64,000 nt of DNA. Source: Trichobilharzia regenti. Taxonomy: Eukaryota > Platyhelminthes > Trematoda > Strigeidida > Schistosomatidae. A program made the translations under genes and the position numbers. Below the pieces are notes generated by a model. The model was not told the DNA's origin. It saw nothing but the letters and a program-made list of their open reading frames with translations, and did not search any database. The stretch lies in assembly GCA_944472135.2 (NCBI GenBank), contig OX235263.1, positions 30,061,379 to 30,125,378 on the forward strand. The letters are read 5' to 3'. Shown piece after piece: positions 36,801 to 48,800 of the stretch. Position 1 is the stretch's first letter. Each line of letters begins with the position of its first letter.

Positions 36801-39800
36801 ACCATTGAAAACCAAGGAGTACTGAACAGCTACTAAAATCTGTCTGTCAGGCTGCTATCTTTTTATCCACTCTGTAGGATAGTGATATACGGCTGCTAAG
36901 ATAAGCAATCCATAGTATAGAATTTTCTAAATACAACCACTTTATGATGGAGTTTAGTTATCTACCTAACATTGTCAGGAGAGTAAACATCTCGGTTGAT
37001 TTGCCTATATTATAAATATTAATATACTACTACTAGTACGACGTGATTTATCTGAAAAAAAACCCAACTAACATACCTTCAAAATAAACTATACCCTATA
37101 AACAATCCTACTTGAGTAGTGAATCACTGTTGGTCAGTGACGTAATTCGAAAGAAGTTCATTCAAACAGGCGTAATCTTCAGCTGCATGTTATGTGTGCC
37201 CTCATAAACAACCTGGTACGGCGACGGATAGGCAAACTTCGGTTTCCCCTCAAAATGTTGTCATGTGGCCAAGTGTTCATAGCTTCTGACAACCAGGTAA
37301 CTCCTATTCACTGTCTTCACGCGGTAAGGATGTTCCCCCACAAAAGTGAAAGGATGAATACGAACGTCTGGCGCTTACAACCAGACTGGCAGACATGCAG
37401 GTCTACCTTGGGGAGGTGGGAAGTCATGATTCCAAACCTATGATTTATGTGGGCTCCAGAATCTGAACGGATAGAATGACCTGTTTTAGATACCGGAGAC
37501 TATGGAAACGCAACTCCACTACCTTGTAGATCAGACTTCAAATCAGAGGCTAGGCGGAAGTGGTCTCTTAAGATGAACACCTGCTTTAGACTGGGTATCA
37601 GAGCATTACCCCAATCCCCGCACAAACAATGCAATTTTGTGTGGCGCATCTATCGAAACCCATAATGAAGAAAGTTTGTGTTTTAATAAATAATAATAAA
37701 CATTTTGTATGGTATTAACACAAAAAGTGCAATTTGAGAGAATTTTCAGGTCATTTTCAATTACATTTATTGATATGTATCTAGGTATATGGTGAATAGG
37801 TTTTATGTAAGAGAATACACAGTAAGCGTATTCTTAAATTTCTTTAAGACACGCCTAGATGAAAATTAAAGTGGTCAGTTTACAGAGGGTGAGAGAAAGT
37901 GATGAAGTCAAAAGTAGGTTGTTTTTTTAAGAACTTCAATAGATCTAACCGGCCAGACAAAACTAGTAACTGTTACAAAAGACTTTAAAGGACAGGAACA
38001 CGCAAACATACATATATATAATTTGCATACATAAATCATTATTGAATTCGAATTTTTTTTTGAAATTCGAGTGAGGATAGTTGCTTCGTCTACAGCATGA
38101 TACACATGAATTCATAACTTCTAAGCGTGATTTGAAATAACACACACTGTTAGTACAATCAACCTATTTGACTACAATTCAAAGAATCTTTAAAGAATAT
38201 AAACGTGGATTTTGAGGATAAACATACGGAGATTCTGTCTGTTTGTCTGTCTATTTTCGACATAGAACTCTGCACAAATGTGCGGCAGTTCGAGTCGCCA
38301 CACTCCCTCCTTGTACCACACAAAGCAACAGAGGAAGGTAGAAGAAATGCATAATAGAGACAACAAACAGAAGTGTTAGACAAAGGAAGAGTAATAACGA
38401 AGAACAATATAGTTTCATTGGAAATCATAAGTCACAGGGAGTGGATTCAGGTTCATTTGCAACAGCAAGGCTATCCACTGTGAATTAGCACATCAAAAAT
38501 CCCCGTACAAGGTATTGTATTTTCAACACATAATTGATCAATAAAGTGACCAGCTTTGAACACTGTGAATGTCTTTGAACTCATGTCACTCTTTACTGAC
38601 TAAATTGTAAGTCAAATTCAAATGAATGTTAAAGTTGACGAAATTAGTCAACACTGTTGGAGTAAATGGTGCATGTGGAGATAGTTTCAAATATCGTAGA
38701 TAAATTCAACAAAGGCTGACAGCTTTAATTATTTATTCGTACATGCATAGTTCTGAACCAACCTCCAACGAAAGCTGAAGTCTTGAATGCAATCAAGCTT
38801 CTGAAAGCTGGAAAAGTAGCTGGACCAGATGGAATACCCCCTGAAGCACTGAAAGCGGACACAGAGACGACAGCAAATATGATGACTCCATTATTGCAAA
38901 AGGTCTGGAAGGAGGGAAAGGTGCATACTGACTGGAGGAAATGTTACCTCGTGAAACTACCAAAGAAGGGAGACTTAGGACTCTGCAAGAACTGGCGAGG
39001 AATCATGCTCCTGTCGAAGCCAAGTAAAATCCCAAGTCGCATCATCCTGGAGAGAATAAAGGACGCACTGGAGACAGAACTCCGACCAGAACAAGCTGGT
39101 GTCAGGAAAGTCAGGCAAATCATGTACTGACCGAATTGCAACTCTACGCATCATCATCAGGGAACAAAGCATGGAATGGCAATCAAACCTCTATCTCAAC
39201 TTTATAGACTTTGAGAAGGCCTTCAACAGCGTTGACCATGAAGTAATTTGGAAACTACTCGAGCACTGCAGCATGCAGCGCCCAAATATTCATCAACCTT
39301 ATTCAACAGCTGTACGACAACGGCACATGTCAAGTCCATGTCCACAACGGAAAACTCAGCGAGGCGTTTGGAGTAAACACAGGAGTCAGACAAGGGTGCT
39401 GGCTTATTATCACCAATGATATTCCTAATTGTGATGGACTGCATTATGCGTCAGACAGTGAGTGGGAAACGAGAAGACAGGGTTAGATATCTTGGACCGA
39501 CGTGAAGAACCTAGAAGACCTGGATTTCGCGCGTGGATGGTTTATGCTTGATCTTACACAAAATCGAAGACTTACAAGCGAAAACCGACCGACAAACTGG
39601 TCGAAGAAGCAGCCGGTGAAGACAGGACTCCAAGTGAACATAGACAAGACGAAGGTTACGAAAATAACCAACCAACCAACAACAACAGCAACATCCAGCG
39701 TCAACCACCATCAACGGGAGGGATTTGAAAGAGGTTACTTCATTCATTCACTTATCTAGGGAGCATTGTCTCAACTACAGCCAGTCGGAACGGACGAGGA

Positions 39801-42800
39801 TGTCAAATCGAGCGAGAATCGGGAAGGCGAGAAATGCATACATTCATTAACCTGAAACCAATCTGGAAATATTCGTCACTCAGCCACATCAACAACAAAA
39901 TTCGGTTGGATTTCCAATACAAACGTCAAGTCAGTCAGTTCTTCTATACGGATGAGAAACTTGGTGGGCGGGTCACAAAGAATATTTCCAACAGCCTGTT
40001 GCAGACCAGACCTTTATCAACAACTGTCTTCCATGGATCTATACTGAAAATCAGATGACCGGGCCGGAAAGAATCACCAACAAGGAACTATGGGAAGAAA
40101 CAAAACAAGAACCAATCGCCAACCAACAAATATACAGCAGAAGAAAGTGGAGATGGATCGGACACTCGTTGAGGAGGCCGCTGGGTGACATCGCGCGTCA
40201 GGCCCTCGAGTGGAACCAAAAAGAGAAGCGGCGAGTGGGACGTCGGTGCAAGAGTGACATGGAGGAGATCGTGTGAAGAGGAGTTGAAAGAGTATGGACT
40301 AACATGGATGCAGGTGAAAAGTACACCAGAAGGATGACAGAAGTGGCAAGTGGAAACGTGCAGTTGAAGCCCTATGTTCCACTAGGAACCCAAGGGAACA
40401 ATAATAATAATAATAAATAACATGCATAGTTCTGCACTGAATAATACGTTGTTAAAATATACAACCTCAGTAGAAGAAAAAAAGACTGTACGATACAAAT
40501 TCACAACAATACAACTGCAATACTATTTCTTCCTTTCTTTCTTTATGTTAATTTAAGAAATAAAACTTAAATCGTTGTGAAAAACGGTTCAGTTTATAAG
40601 TCAATAATCGCTTTACTTAGTTAAATAGATAGATAGATAGATAGTAAGGCCTTTAAAAAAAGACAAACAAGTTGTCCAGTTTACAAAATCTCAATTGTTT
40701 ATTTATTATTATTATTATTACTTTTTCTCAGCTTGCAGGCTTAGACAAACATAAGCGCACAAATGTGTGCGTATGTGGGTAGGCGGGGGAGGGGGGGACA
40801 CTACAGTCGGTAATTACACTATATCCTACACTACATCAAGGATAACACACAACAAATGTTTCATGTGGTCATTGTTTAAAACAAAATTTTTTTTAACGCA
40901 AAATGTAATAACTGGTATTTTATATGCTGAATAATATAGTTGCACGAATTATAATATTCAATCAATTTACGAATGATTCATTTATTCCTTGAATCAGTTT
41001 TAATAACAATTTGTTATTCAATTATAATTATCTCACCAGTTCAATCATGAAAACAAAATAAATTATATAAATGTATAAATTGAATTAGTGCTGAATAATG
41101 AATAGTTAATTGAATTCTGTGATTACTGGGGTAAATATTTCTTTTCATTAGGAGGCAAGTTTAAATACAGACAGCCTTATCATGCATGAAATCTAATCTA
41201 TGCTTTGTTGAGGAGTCTGTATTAGCTGGAAATAAACAGTGCTCTTCGTCCTCCGATCCCACCCCCCTGGGGAGTTTGACCTATCTGGAAAGCCACATTG
41301 TAATCCCACTGTTAGATGTATTAGAAAAAGGAAAGAACAACCATTCGAGTGAGACTAATCGGACTGTTTACAAATAGAAAAGGAATAATTTAAGCGTTAC
41401 AAAACTATTTTGCACTGCAAAAATGGATTCCATGTTGATATAAGTACGAGGTGGGTTATATCTGCTTGTTCAGATCACACTTATACTTCTGAAATTTAGT
41501 TTATCCTCGTTCAACATGACTCCTGGATCACAAAATTGTCTCCGCAAAGAAAAGTAATACAGTTAACATATTCAAGTATTGGTTTGTAGGGATTTGATTG
41601 ATTGGTTATAGGATTTCATCATGAGCTGATATCGGTTAGAGAACCATTGGAAATGGTCATAGGTTCGAACTCTGGTGGTGGGTGCGTACTGATGAAGAGT
41701 CGCAAACGAGACTGACGAAACGGCTGTCTAGGACTCCTCGCTGGTTTACCAATAGTTCTCTAACCGATGTCAGTTTATGATGAAACACTTAACATATATG
41801 GAAGCGCCTCTATTTAACTGGACAAGTAGTGAGCTTTAACATGAGATGTTCTTTCTCTTCGTCTAATTCAGATTTTTCTTTTTAGTTGAAACAATATTGA
41901 AGCATTTCCACAACAACAACAAAATATCTAAGCCAATATACTTATTCATAAGATTTTTACCTTGAACAGTCTCATATAATCATTTAAATATGAACTAAAT
42001 TTTGTAACACTTCCTTAAAAAACGATGAGTTATTTATTTTTGACAGAGTCATAACAGAAAATATACTAAGTATGATCTATTTCCAATTAAGCATTTTCTG
42101 TCTTTCTCAACTCTCTCCTGTCATCACAATGACTGCAAGAAAATGTCTTCTTTCCACTTTTGATGTTGAAAAGTACCAAGTTTCTGAGAAAGTACATCTA
42201 TTACTTTTACGTATTAGGAATTAACGCGTTTCGTTTGTTCTCATTTATTGTGCCGTCTTATTTGTACTCGAAATTCCGAAAAAAGACTACTATATTAGAC
42301 AGCAGAACTGATTATGCACTTTAACCCCATACTGAAAGACAAGTTTGTGAACAGGTATCTTGATTTCTGGAAGAAAAAGGGTGGTTGATGTGCATCTTCT
42401 TCATTCACATGTTTCTTTTAATTCGTCTCCAGAAACGATAGAAACCACGGACACTGAAATTTATAGCTCATAGGCTTATAAGCACAAACCTAATTATATC
42501 TTATTCAGTTCAATTTTTATGTGTATCTACCAGTTTGACTGCAGCTGCGGAGCCAGCTTCATTGGGCGTACAATTAGGCAAGTTCATCGTCGTATTTCCG
42601 AACATCCTCCAACGTGGTTAAGTAAGGGACAAAAATGATCTATTCGTAGTTCTATTTTAGTCCACCTCGTTGATATTGAGCATAAGATTGATGTGAATAC
42701 TGCATTTAAAATTATTTATCGCATTTCGACTAATCTTAATTTTGCTCTGCGAGTTCGCCTTCTACAGACAGCTAAAGCAATCGGAATTCACCTGAAGAAG

Positions 42801-45800
42801 CCATGCCTATGTGTACAGAAAAAATTTCTACAGCCACTTTCCCTACCGTGGCCATCGTCACAAGAATGCATAAGCAGGACTACGTCGCCCCCCCCGTCCC
42901 CCTAAACCTATACAAATTATAATTGTCTAAATTATTTATTTTATTTATATTTATTTTGACCAATTTATCTTTAATTTACGTGTTATCCTTGTAAAATTAA
43001 TCTATTCTAACCATTTCTACCTTTTAATTGGATGTATTGATTTTCTTCGTTAATTATTAACCCATTGACATTTTGACACTGCTTAATTATTGTTGACAAA
43101 CTTATAGCCACTTGATTGGTAAACTGTTGTGTATTGTAATAAAAATGCTATAGGTGTATATTAGAGTAGAGCCAGAGATGAGGATCTAATTGAAAAGTAA
43201 GTATTTCTTCGCTCAATCTTTCTATTTTCTAAATGTCTAAATGGGGATTTTTTCTATATTGAAAAAAGTTTATCATTTAAAGAAACCCGGAATAGACAGC
43301 TTAGCAACAACATATAATTTTTAAGTCCTGTTGTAATCTACGAATTAATGAAATGATTTTCTAGTAATTTTACTATTATTACTATTTTGTTTGAGAATGT
43401 TGTACATTTCTGTAATAGTATACATTGAGAATTCTGTATTTCAAATAGAAATATAATCTAGCAGAAAGCTATTGTTAGACATAATAGTCATCAAATTTCT
43501 AAACAATAATAAAATATCAGTATGGTAGATGAGTAATCCGTTAAACAACAGTTTGATAACTGCTATCTTGTCGTGGTGGTCGGGCTTGAATAGCGTAATG
43601 ACCCAACATGCTAAACTGACTGCGACTCTGTCCCTGCAGGTCCTACCATGTCAGGAAGGTTGTTTGGATAGCGGTTAAACTAAAAGCAGTCACCATGTGG
43701 TACATGGGCTCCAGTATCCAATCAGATCAAATGGAGTATGAACCCATATGGGTCACCGAAAACCATGGGAATGCAGCTCCTGACGCTGCTCCGCTGCCTT
43801 GCGGATTAGACTCCAAGTCAAAGGCTCGGCGGGTGGTCCCTTAATAAAAACCACCTGCTTCGGTCTAGGCACCCGGGCAGTATCTCAGCCCTCACACAAT
43901 GAAATGAATGAAGCAACAAACGATCAATGAAACTTATCGCGTGCTATTACACGTGTCGCAATTTCCTTCTTTCTTCGCTTCCCGACGACAGTTAACGAAT
44001 ACTGTTTGAACTTGTTAAGCATGACTGTTTTCCTTCCAGATGAAGTTCTTTATTCGTTCTCTACTTATATATATATATATATTTCTCTTCTTTCTTTTTT
44101 TTTCTTTTGATCTATGTTGTTTTATTATTATTCTGTGGCACATCCTTCTTGGTGTCATATTGTACCAAGTTTTAATGCGTTTAAATAAATAAATAAAATG
44201 AAAAAGTCAACCCACCTAGATTTTCATTACTCAAGCGAACTTGTTCTGTTTGACCACGAAAACCACGTAATTTGTGTAGCCGAATCTCTTGTTCTTGACT
44301 TAAATCTGACGATTTATTATTAGAGACCTTATAATCCAGGTATACGAATCATGTGTGTGTGTGCGTGTTTACGAAACAGCCAAACAAATATGAAAAACAG
44401 TAGGGAATAAAAAAAAGATAACATAAAAGTATTTATTTCATAAGATGATATAAAACTGTAAACAATAATTTGCATTGTAGGACAAATTTTTATATACATT
44501 TATATATTATAATCAAATGTACACAAAGTTATCTCTTAAAACGCCTTCAACGTTGATTTATTTTCATGATTATTGTATCGTTAAATATTCTTTTATTTTT
44601 TACTTGTTGTAAACACATCAAAGTGCATGAACCTACATACCATTAGTTATATAAAACATGCTGCTGTCTTGCTGTTAGATATACATAAGAGAAGAAAAAA
44701 GTAAGATGGGACTAGACTGGGCAACGAGTTCGAACTCCTTCCCACTTAGTGAGGTTTAGGCAATATGGTAATATCATCAGTTCTCAAACAGTTTATTATT
44801 ATTATTCCTTTGGGTTTTGAGTGGAACATAAGACTTTAACTGATGACAATGCTTCATGCCAAGTAATCCACAACGGGAAACTTACGGAAGCCTTCGAAGT
44901 AAGGACGGGAGTGAGGCAAGGCTGTCTACTATCGTCAATGATTTTCCTGATTGCAGTAGATTGGATAATGAGACAGACAACGGGCAATGAGGAAACAGGC
45001 ATAAAATGGACTCACACAAAAAGAGACTTGGAGGATCTGGACTTCGCCGATTATATATGTTTGATTTCCCAAACACTGGAAGATATCTGTCTGTCTGTCT
45101 GGATTCAACATAGAACTTGGCACCGAAGTGCAGCAGTTCGAGTTGCCACGTTCCAAATAGCACACAGAGGTAGACAAGAAGATGAGTGAAGAGAATTAAT
45201 AGAGTTTGACAAATATAAGAGTGAAACAGAATGGGTAATGGTAGAAAGGAATATGAAAGATTACAGAGATTGAATACATCTGCGCCATTGACAACGATTT
45301 TGAGCCATGTCACCTATTGTCTCCAGCCATTGATTCCTAGAGTCCCGAGGGCCCCAACCCGGGAGTCTGCATCTCCCTACCTGACTCAGTTTAACTGTCA
45401 AGGATTTCATGGATTGATGCCATGTTTTTGTTTGGCCACCACTGGCTCTTTTCCAACCTGAACCTATATCAGCTAACAATGCCCGTCGGGGGAGGCGGTG
45501 GTTAGGCATGCGCACCACGTGACCTAGCCATCTTAGTCTATGTAACTTTATAACCTCGTCGATTGATTTTCCCTCTTTGCCCAACACTCTACGCCTAACG
45601 TCAACATTACTTACCTTATTAAACCACCTAACGTGAGACAGAGATCGCAGACATCTATGATCGAAAGCAGTCAACCTTTTCATGTCTTCAACGCGTATTG
45701 GCCATGTTTCAGAGCCATAGAGAAGGACGGAGCGAACTGATGAGCAGTACACACGTCCCTTGGTTGATAACCGGATGTCACGCCTACGCCAGAGATGGTG

Positions 45801-48800
45801 TAAGTCAGCGAAAGCAGCTCGAGCTTTTCGGATCCGTGCTGAGATTTCATCGCCAATCAGTCCGTTGGTGCTAATACAACTTCCCAAGTAGGTGAAGTGG
45901 TCAACATGTTCTATCACTTCACTCCCTATCACTAAGTTAGGGGTTGACGTCGTCCAGTCCTGTAGCAGCATCTTACATTTTGCAGGGGCGAATCGCATGC
46001 CAAACATACGAAGATTGCTGCTCAAGGTGTTCAGAAGACTCTGCATTTTGTCAGCATCCTCCCCTAACAGGACTATGTCATCTGCATATTCTAAGTCCAT
46101 TAGATTATTCCCTGGTAACAAGTCGATTCCTAAGTCACTACGTTCAGTTAAGGATACTTCCATTAGCATATCTATGATGAAGTTAAACAGAAATGGGGAA
46201 AGTGGACATCCCTGTCGGACACCACTGGTTGTTACTAATTCAGATGACAATTCCCCATAAGCCCTTACACGACTACGTGAGTTTGAATAGAGTGCCTTGA
46301 TTAGTGCAATGTACTTTCTTGGCACTCCCTTCACAGTCAGACATTGCCATAGTACTTTTCGGTCCACGGAGTCGAAGGCCGCCTTCAAGTCAAGAAATAT
46401 GACAATTGTTGGACGCCGAAAAGTGTGTCTATGTTCTAGAATCTGTCGAAGAGTGAAGATATGATCTATGCACCCTCTACCTGGTCTAAAGCCTGCTTGA
46501 TTTTCCCTTGTCTGTTCCTCCCGAGTTCTGCTTAGTCTATGCATGATTACTGAGCCTAGGATTTTAGAGACTATGTTCGTTAGGCTGATCCCCCTATGAT
46601 TATCACACGAGGACTTGTTTCCCTTCTTGAATATCGGTATAATGAGTGACTTACCCCAGTCTGATGGTACTGTCTCTGATTCCCAGACTTTGCCTAGTAC
46701 CTCAGTTAATCTACAAACTAGTATGTCACCCCCATATTTAAACACCTCCGGAATAATTCCGTCGGGTCCTGCCGCTTTGCCTCGTTTCAAATTACTGATA
46801 GCTTTTGTAACCTCACCTACAGACGGCGGACCAGTGTCTATATCCCATTCGGGTACGTGGTGGATGGCGGGGAGGTTCAGTGTGGCTGTAGGCAAGTTAA
46901 ATTGTTCCTCAAAGTGTTCTTTCCAGCGTTCAAGGCGTCTATCCTGAGAGCTAATTAAGGAGCCATTTTTCTCAGAAATAGTCTCACTTATGAATTGCCT
47001 TTTCCCGCCCGATTCTGTGATGAGTCTAAAGAGTTGCCTAGTGTTGCCTATCGCCAATGCTTTTTCCATCTCTTTCGCCTTTGTCACCCACCACTGTTCA
47101 CGGTCTTTGCGGAGACTTTTAGTAAGTTTCCTTTTGTGCAGCTTTCGCTCCTCATTGAATTCGGAGCTCGCCGGAATAAGTCTTCTAGCATCTATCAGTT
47201 CGGATGAGGCAGTCGAAATCCAGTGGTTTTTACTCACCTTTGGATTTGTCTTATTCACAGCTTTTACAGCTGTATGCAATTGATATGCAATTGAAAAGCA
47301 ACAAGCTGACAGAAGAAGCATCCAGAGAAGATAGGACTTCAGCTGAACATAGATAAAACGGAAGATTCCTGGCCAACAGCAGCAGCAACAGCAACAACAA
47401 CAGACAACAATCAGCCAGCATAAATGAGAGGAACCTGAAAGAAACAACCTCCTTTACCTACCTTCCTACCCGGGAAGCATAATTTCAACTACAGGCCAGC
47501 GGAACTGACGAGGATATCAAAGCTAGAATCGGAAAAGCAAGACAAGCTTTCACCACTCTTAAGTCTGTGTGGAGGTCAACACTCAGCACTCAGCATCAAA
47601 AATAAGATCCGTCCGGATTTTCAACTCCAATGTGAAGTCAGTCAGTGCTACTATACGGATGGATCAGAGACTTGGCCAGCGCGTCATAAAGAGCACTTCG
47701 AACAAACTACAGACCTTTATTAACAGTTGTCTTCGCTCAGTACTCAAGATCAGATGGCCGGTCAGAAAAGATCACCAAGAGGGATCTCTGGCAATGAGCG
47801 AACCAACCCAACAGGAACCGATTGTGAAACAAATAGGCAGGAAGAAATGGAGATGGATTGGCTGGCCATACTCTGAGGAAACCATCAAGTGAGTGACATC
47901 ACTAGACAAGCCATCGCTCGAGTGGAACCTGAAAGGGAACGACGAGTTGGTCGTCAGTGAGAGGGTAGAGTGACTTGGAGGAGGTGATGTAAAGAGGAGA
48001 TGAAGGCATGTGGGTAGACTTGGAGCGGGGTGAAAAAGTTAGCAGAAAACCGAACGCAATGGAGACGCGCGGCTGAAGTCCTATGTTCCTCTAGTAATTG
48101 AAGGATATAATAATAATAATAAGACTTTAACACTACATCTCCATTTCTTCCTGTTGCCTACCATTCTCTTTAACTGGCTCTACAACTGCCCATCAGCTCT
48201 CATCTCCTCCATGTAACCCTCGGACACTGTGAACTCGTCGTTTCCTATTTCGGTTCCACTCGACGGCCTGGCACGTGATGGTACTCAACGGTCTCGCCAA
48301 ACAGTAGGTGCAACTAAATGTCAGGGTCATGTAAATGCAAGTGATTGTTGGGAAACAATCTTTCCAAGAAAGCACAAGTAAAGTAACATAAAGGAAATAT
48401 AACTAAATACAATATAATTATTGTCTTCAGCACCTATCACCTTTCACAATAACTAAATGTAACAAGAAGAATTTCTGTATAATGCAGAGCTGACTTATAA
48501 GTATAAAATTAAATTTGAACAGCTTTCTAGTGATTCACTTTTACTACTCAGGTTAACCAGCATTTATATGTATTTGCTTACCTTTTCATTTTCAGCACAT
48601 TTATTGAGTGCTGTACGTTGTGAATTTAATGAACGTAACCATGCACGACGTTCTTCTCTAGCTTGTAACTGTTGAGCTTGTCTAGCTAACTGTTGACGTT
48701 GACGTTCAGCTATTGAACGTAGTTCACTGATTGTCATCTCATTCGCCGGATCATCGATCATTACTTCAACTGTTTTCTCTTGTTGTTGTTGTTGCTGCTG

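Larger units (their letters stand above)
36214..44215 (-). other. ASPP intron (8.0 kb)
   Basis: It contains family C (36440-36840), repeat R (37180-37690), an RTE-A tail (38236-38455), RTE-B1 (38756-40419), a GATA microsatellite (40626-40645), family C foldback (41572-41800), a Penelope-like remnant (42519-42905) and an RTE-A-5'/R chimera (43560-43935). Unassigned: 36841-37179, 37691-38235, 40435-41571, 41801-42518, 42906-43559. Confidence 0.65.
44328..48581 (-). other. ASPP intron dominated by RTE-B2 with nested RTE-A2
   Basis: 4.25 kb. 44328-44780 and 48132-48581 are AT-rich with no recognised feature apart from (GT)n near 44353-44364; the rest is the nested RTE block. Confidence 0.7.

Noticed and set aside
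47270..47447. A Cys-rich N-terminal extension (runs of Cys on minus) fused to the RTE-A2 reading frame
   Set aside because: It is antisense of RTE-B2 CAG/CAA repeats read through the nested junction, not a protein.
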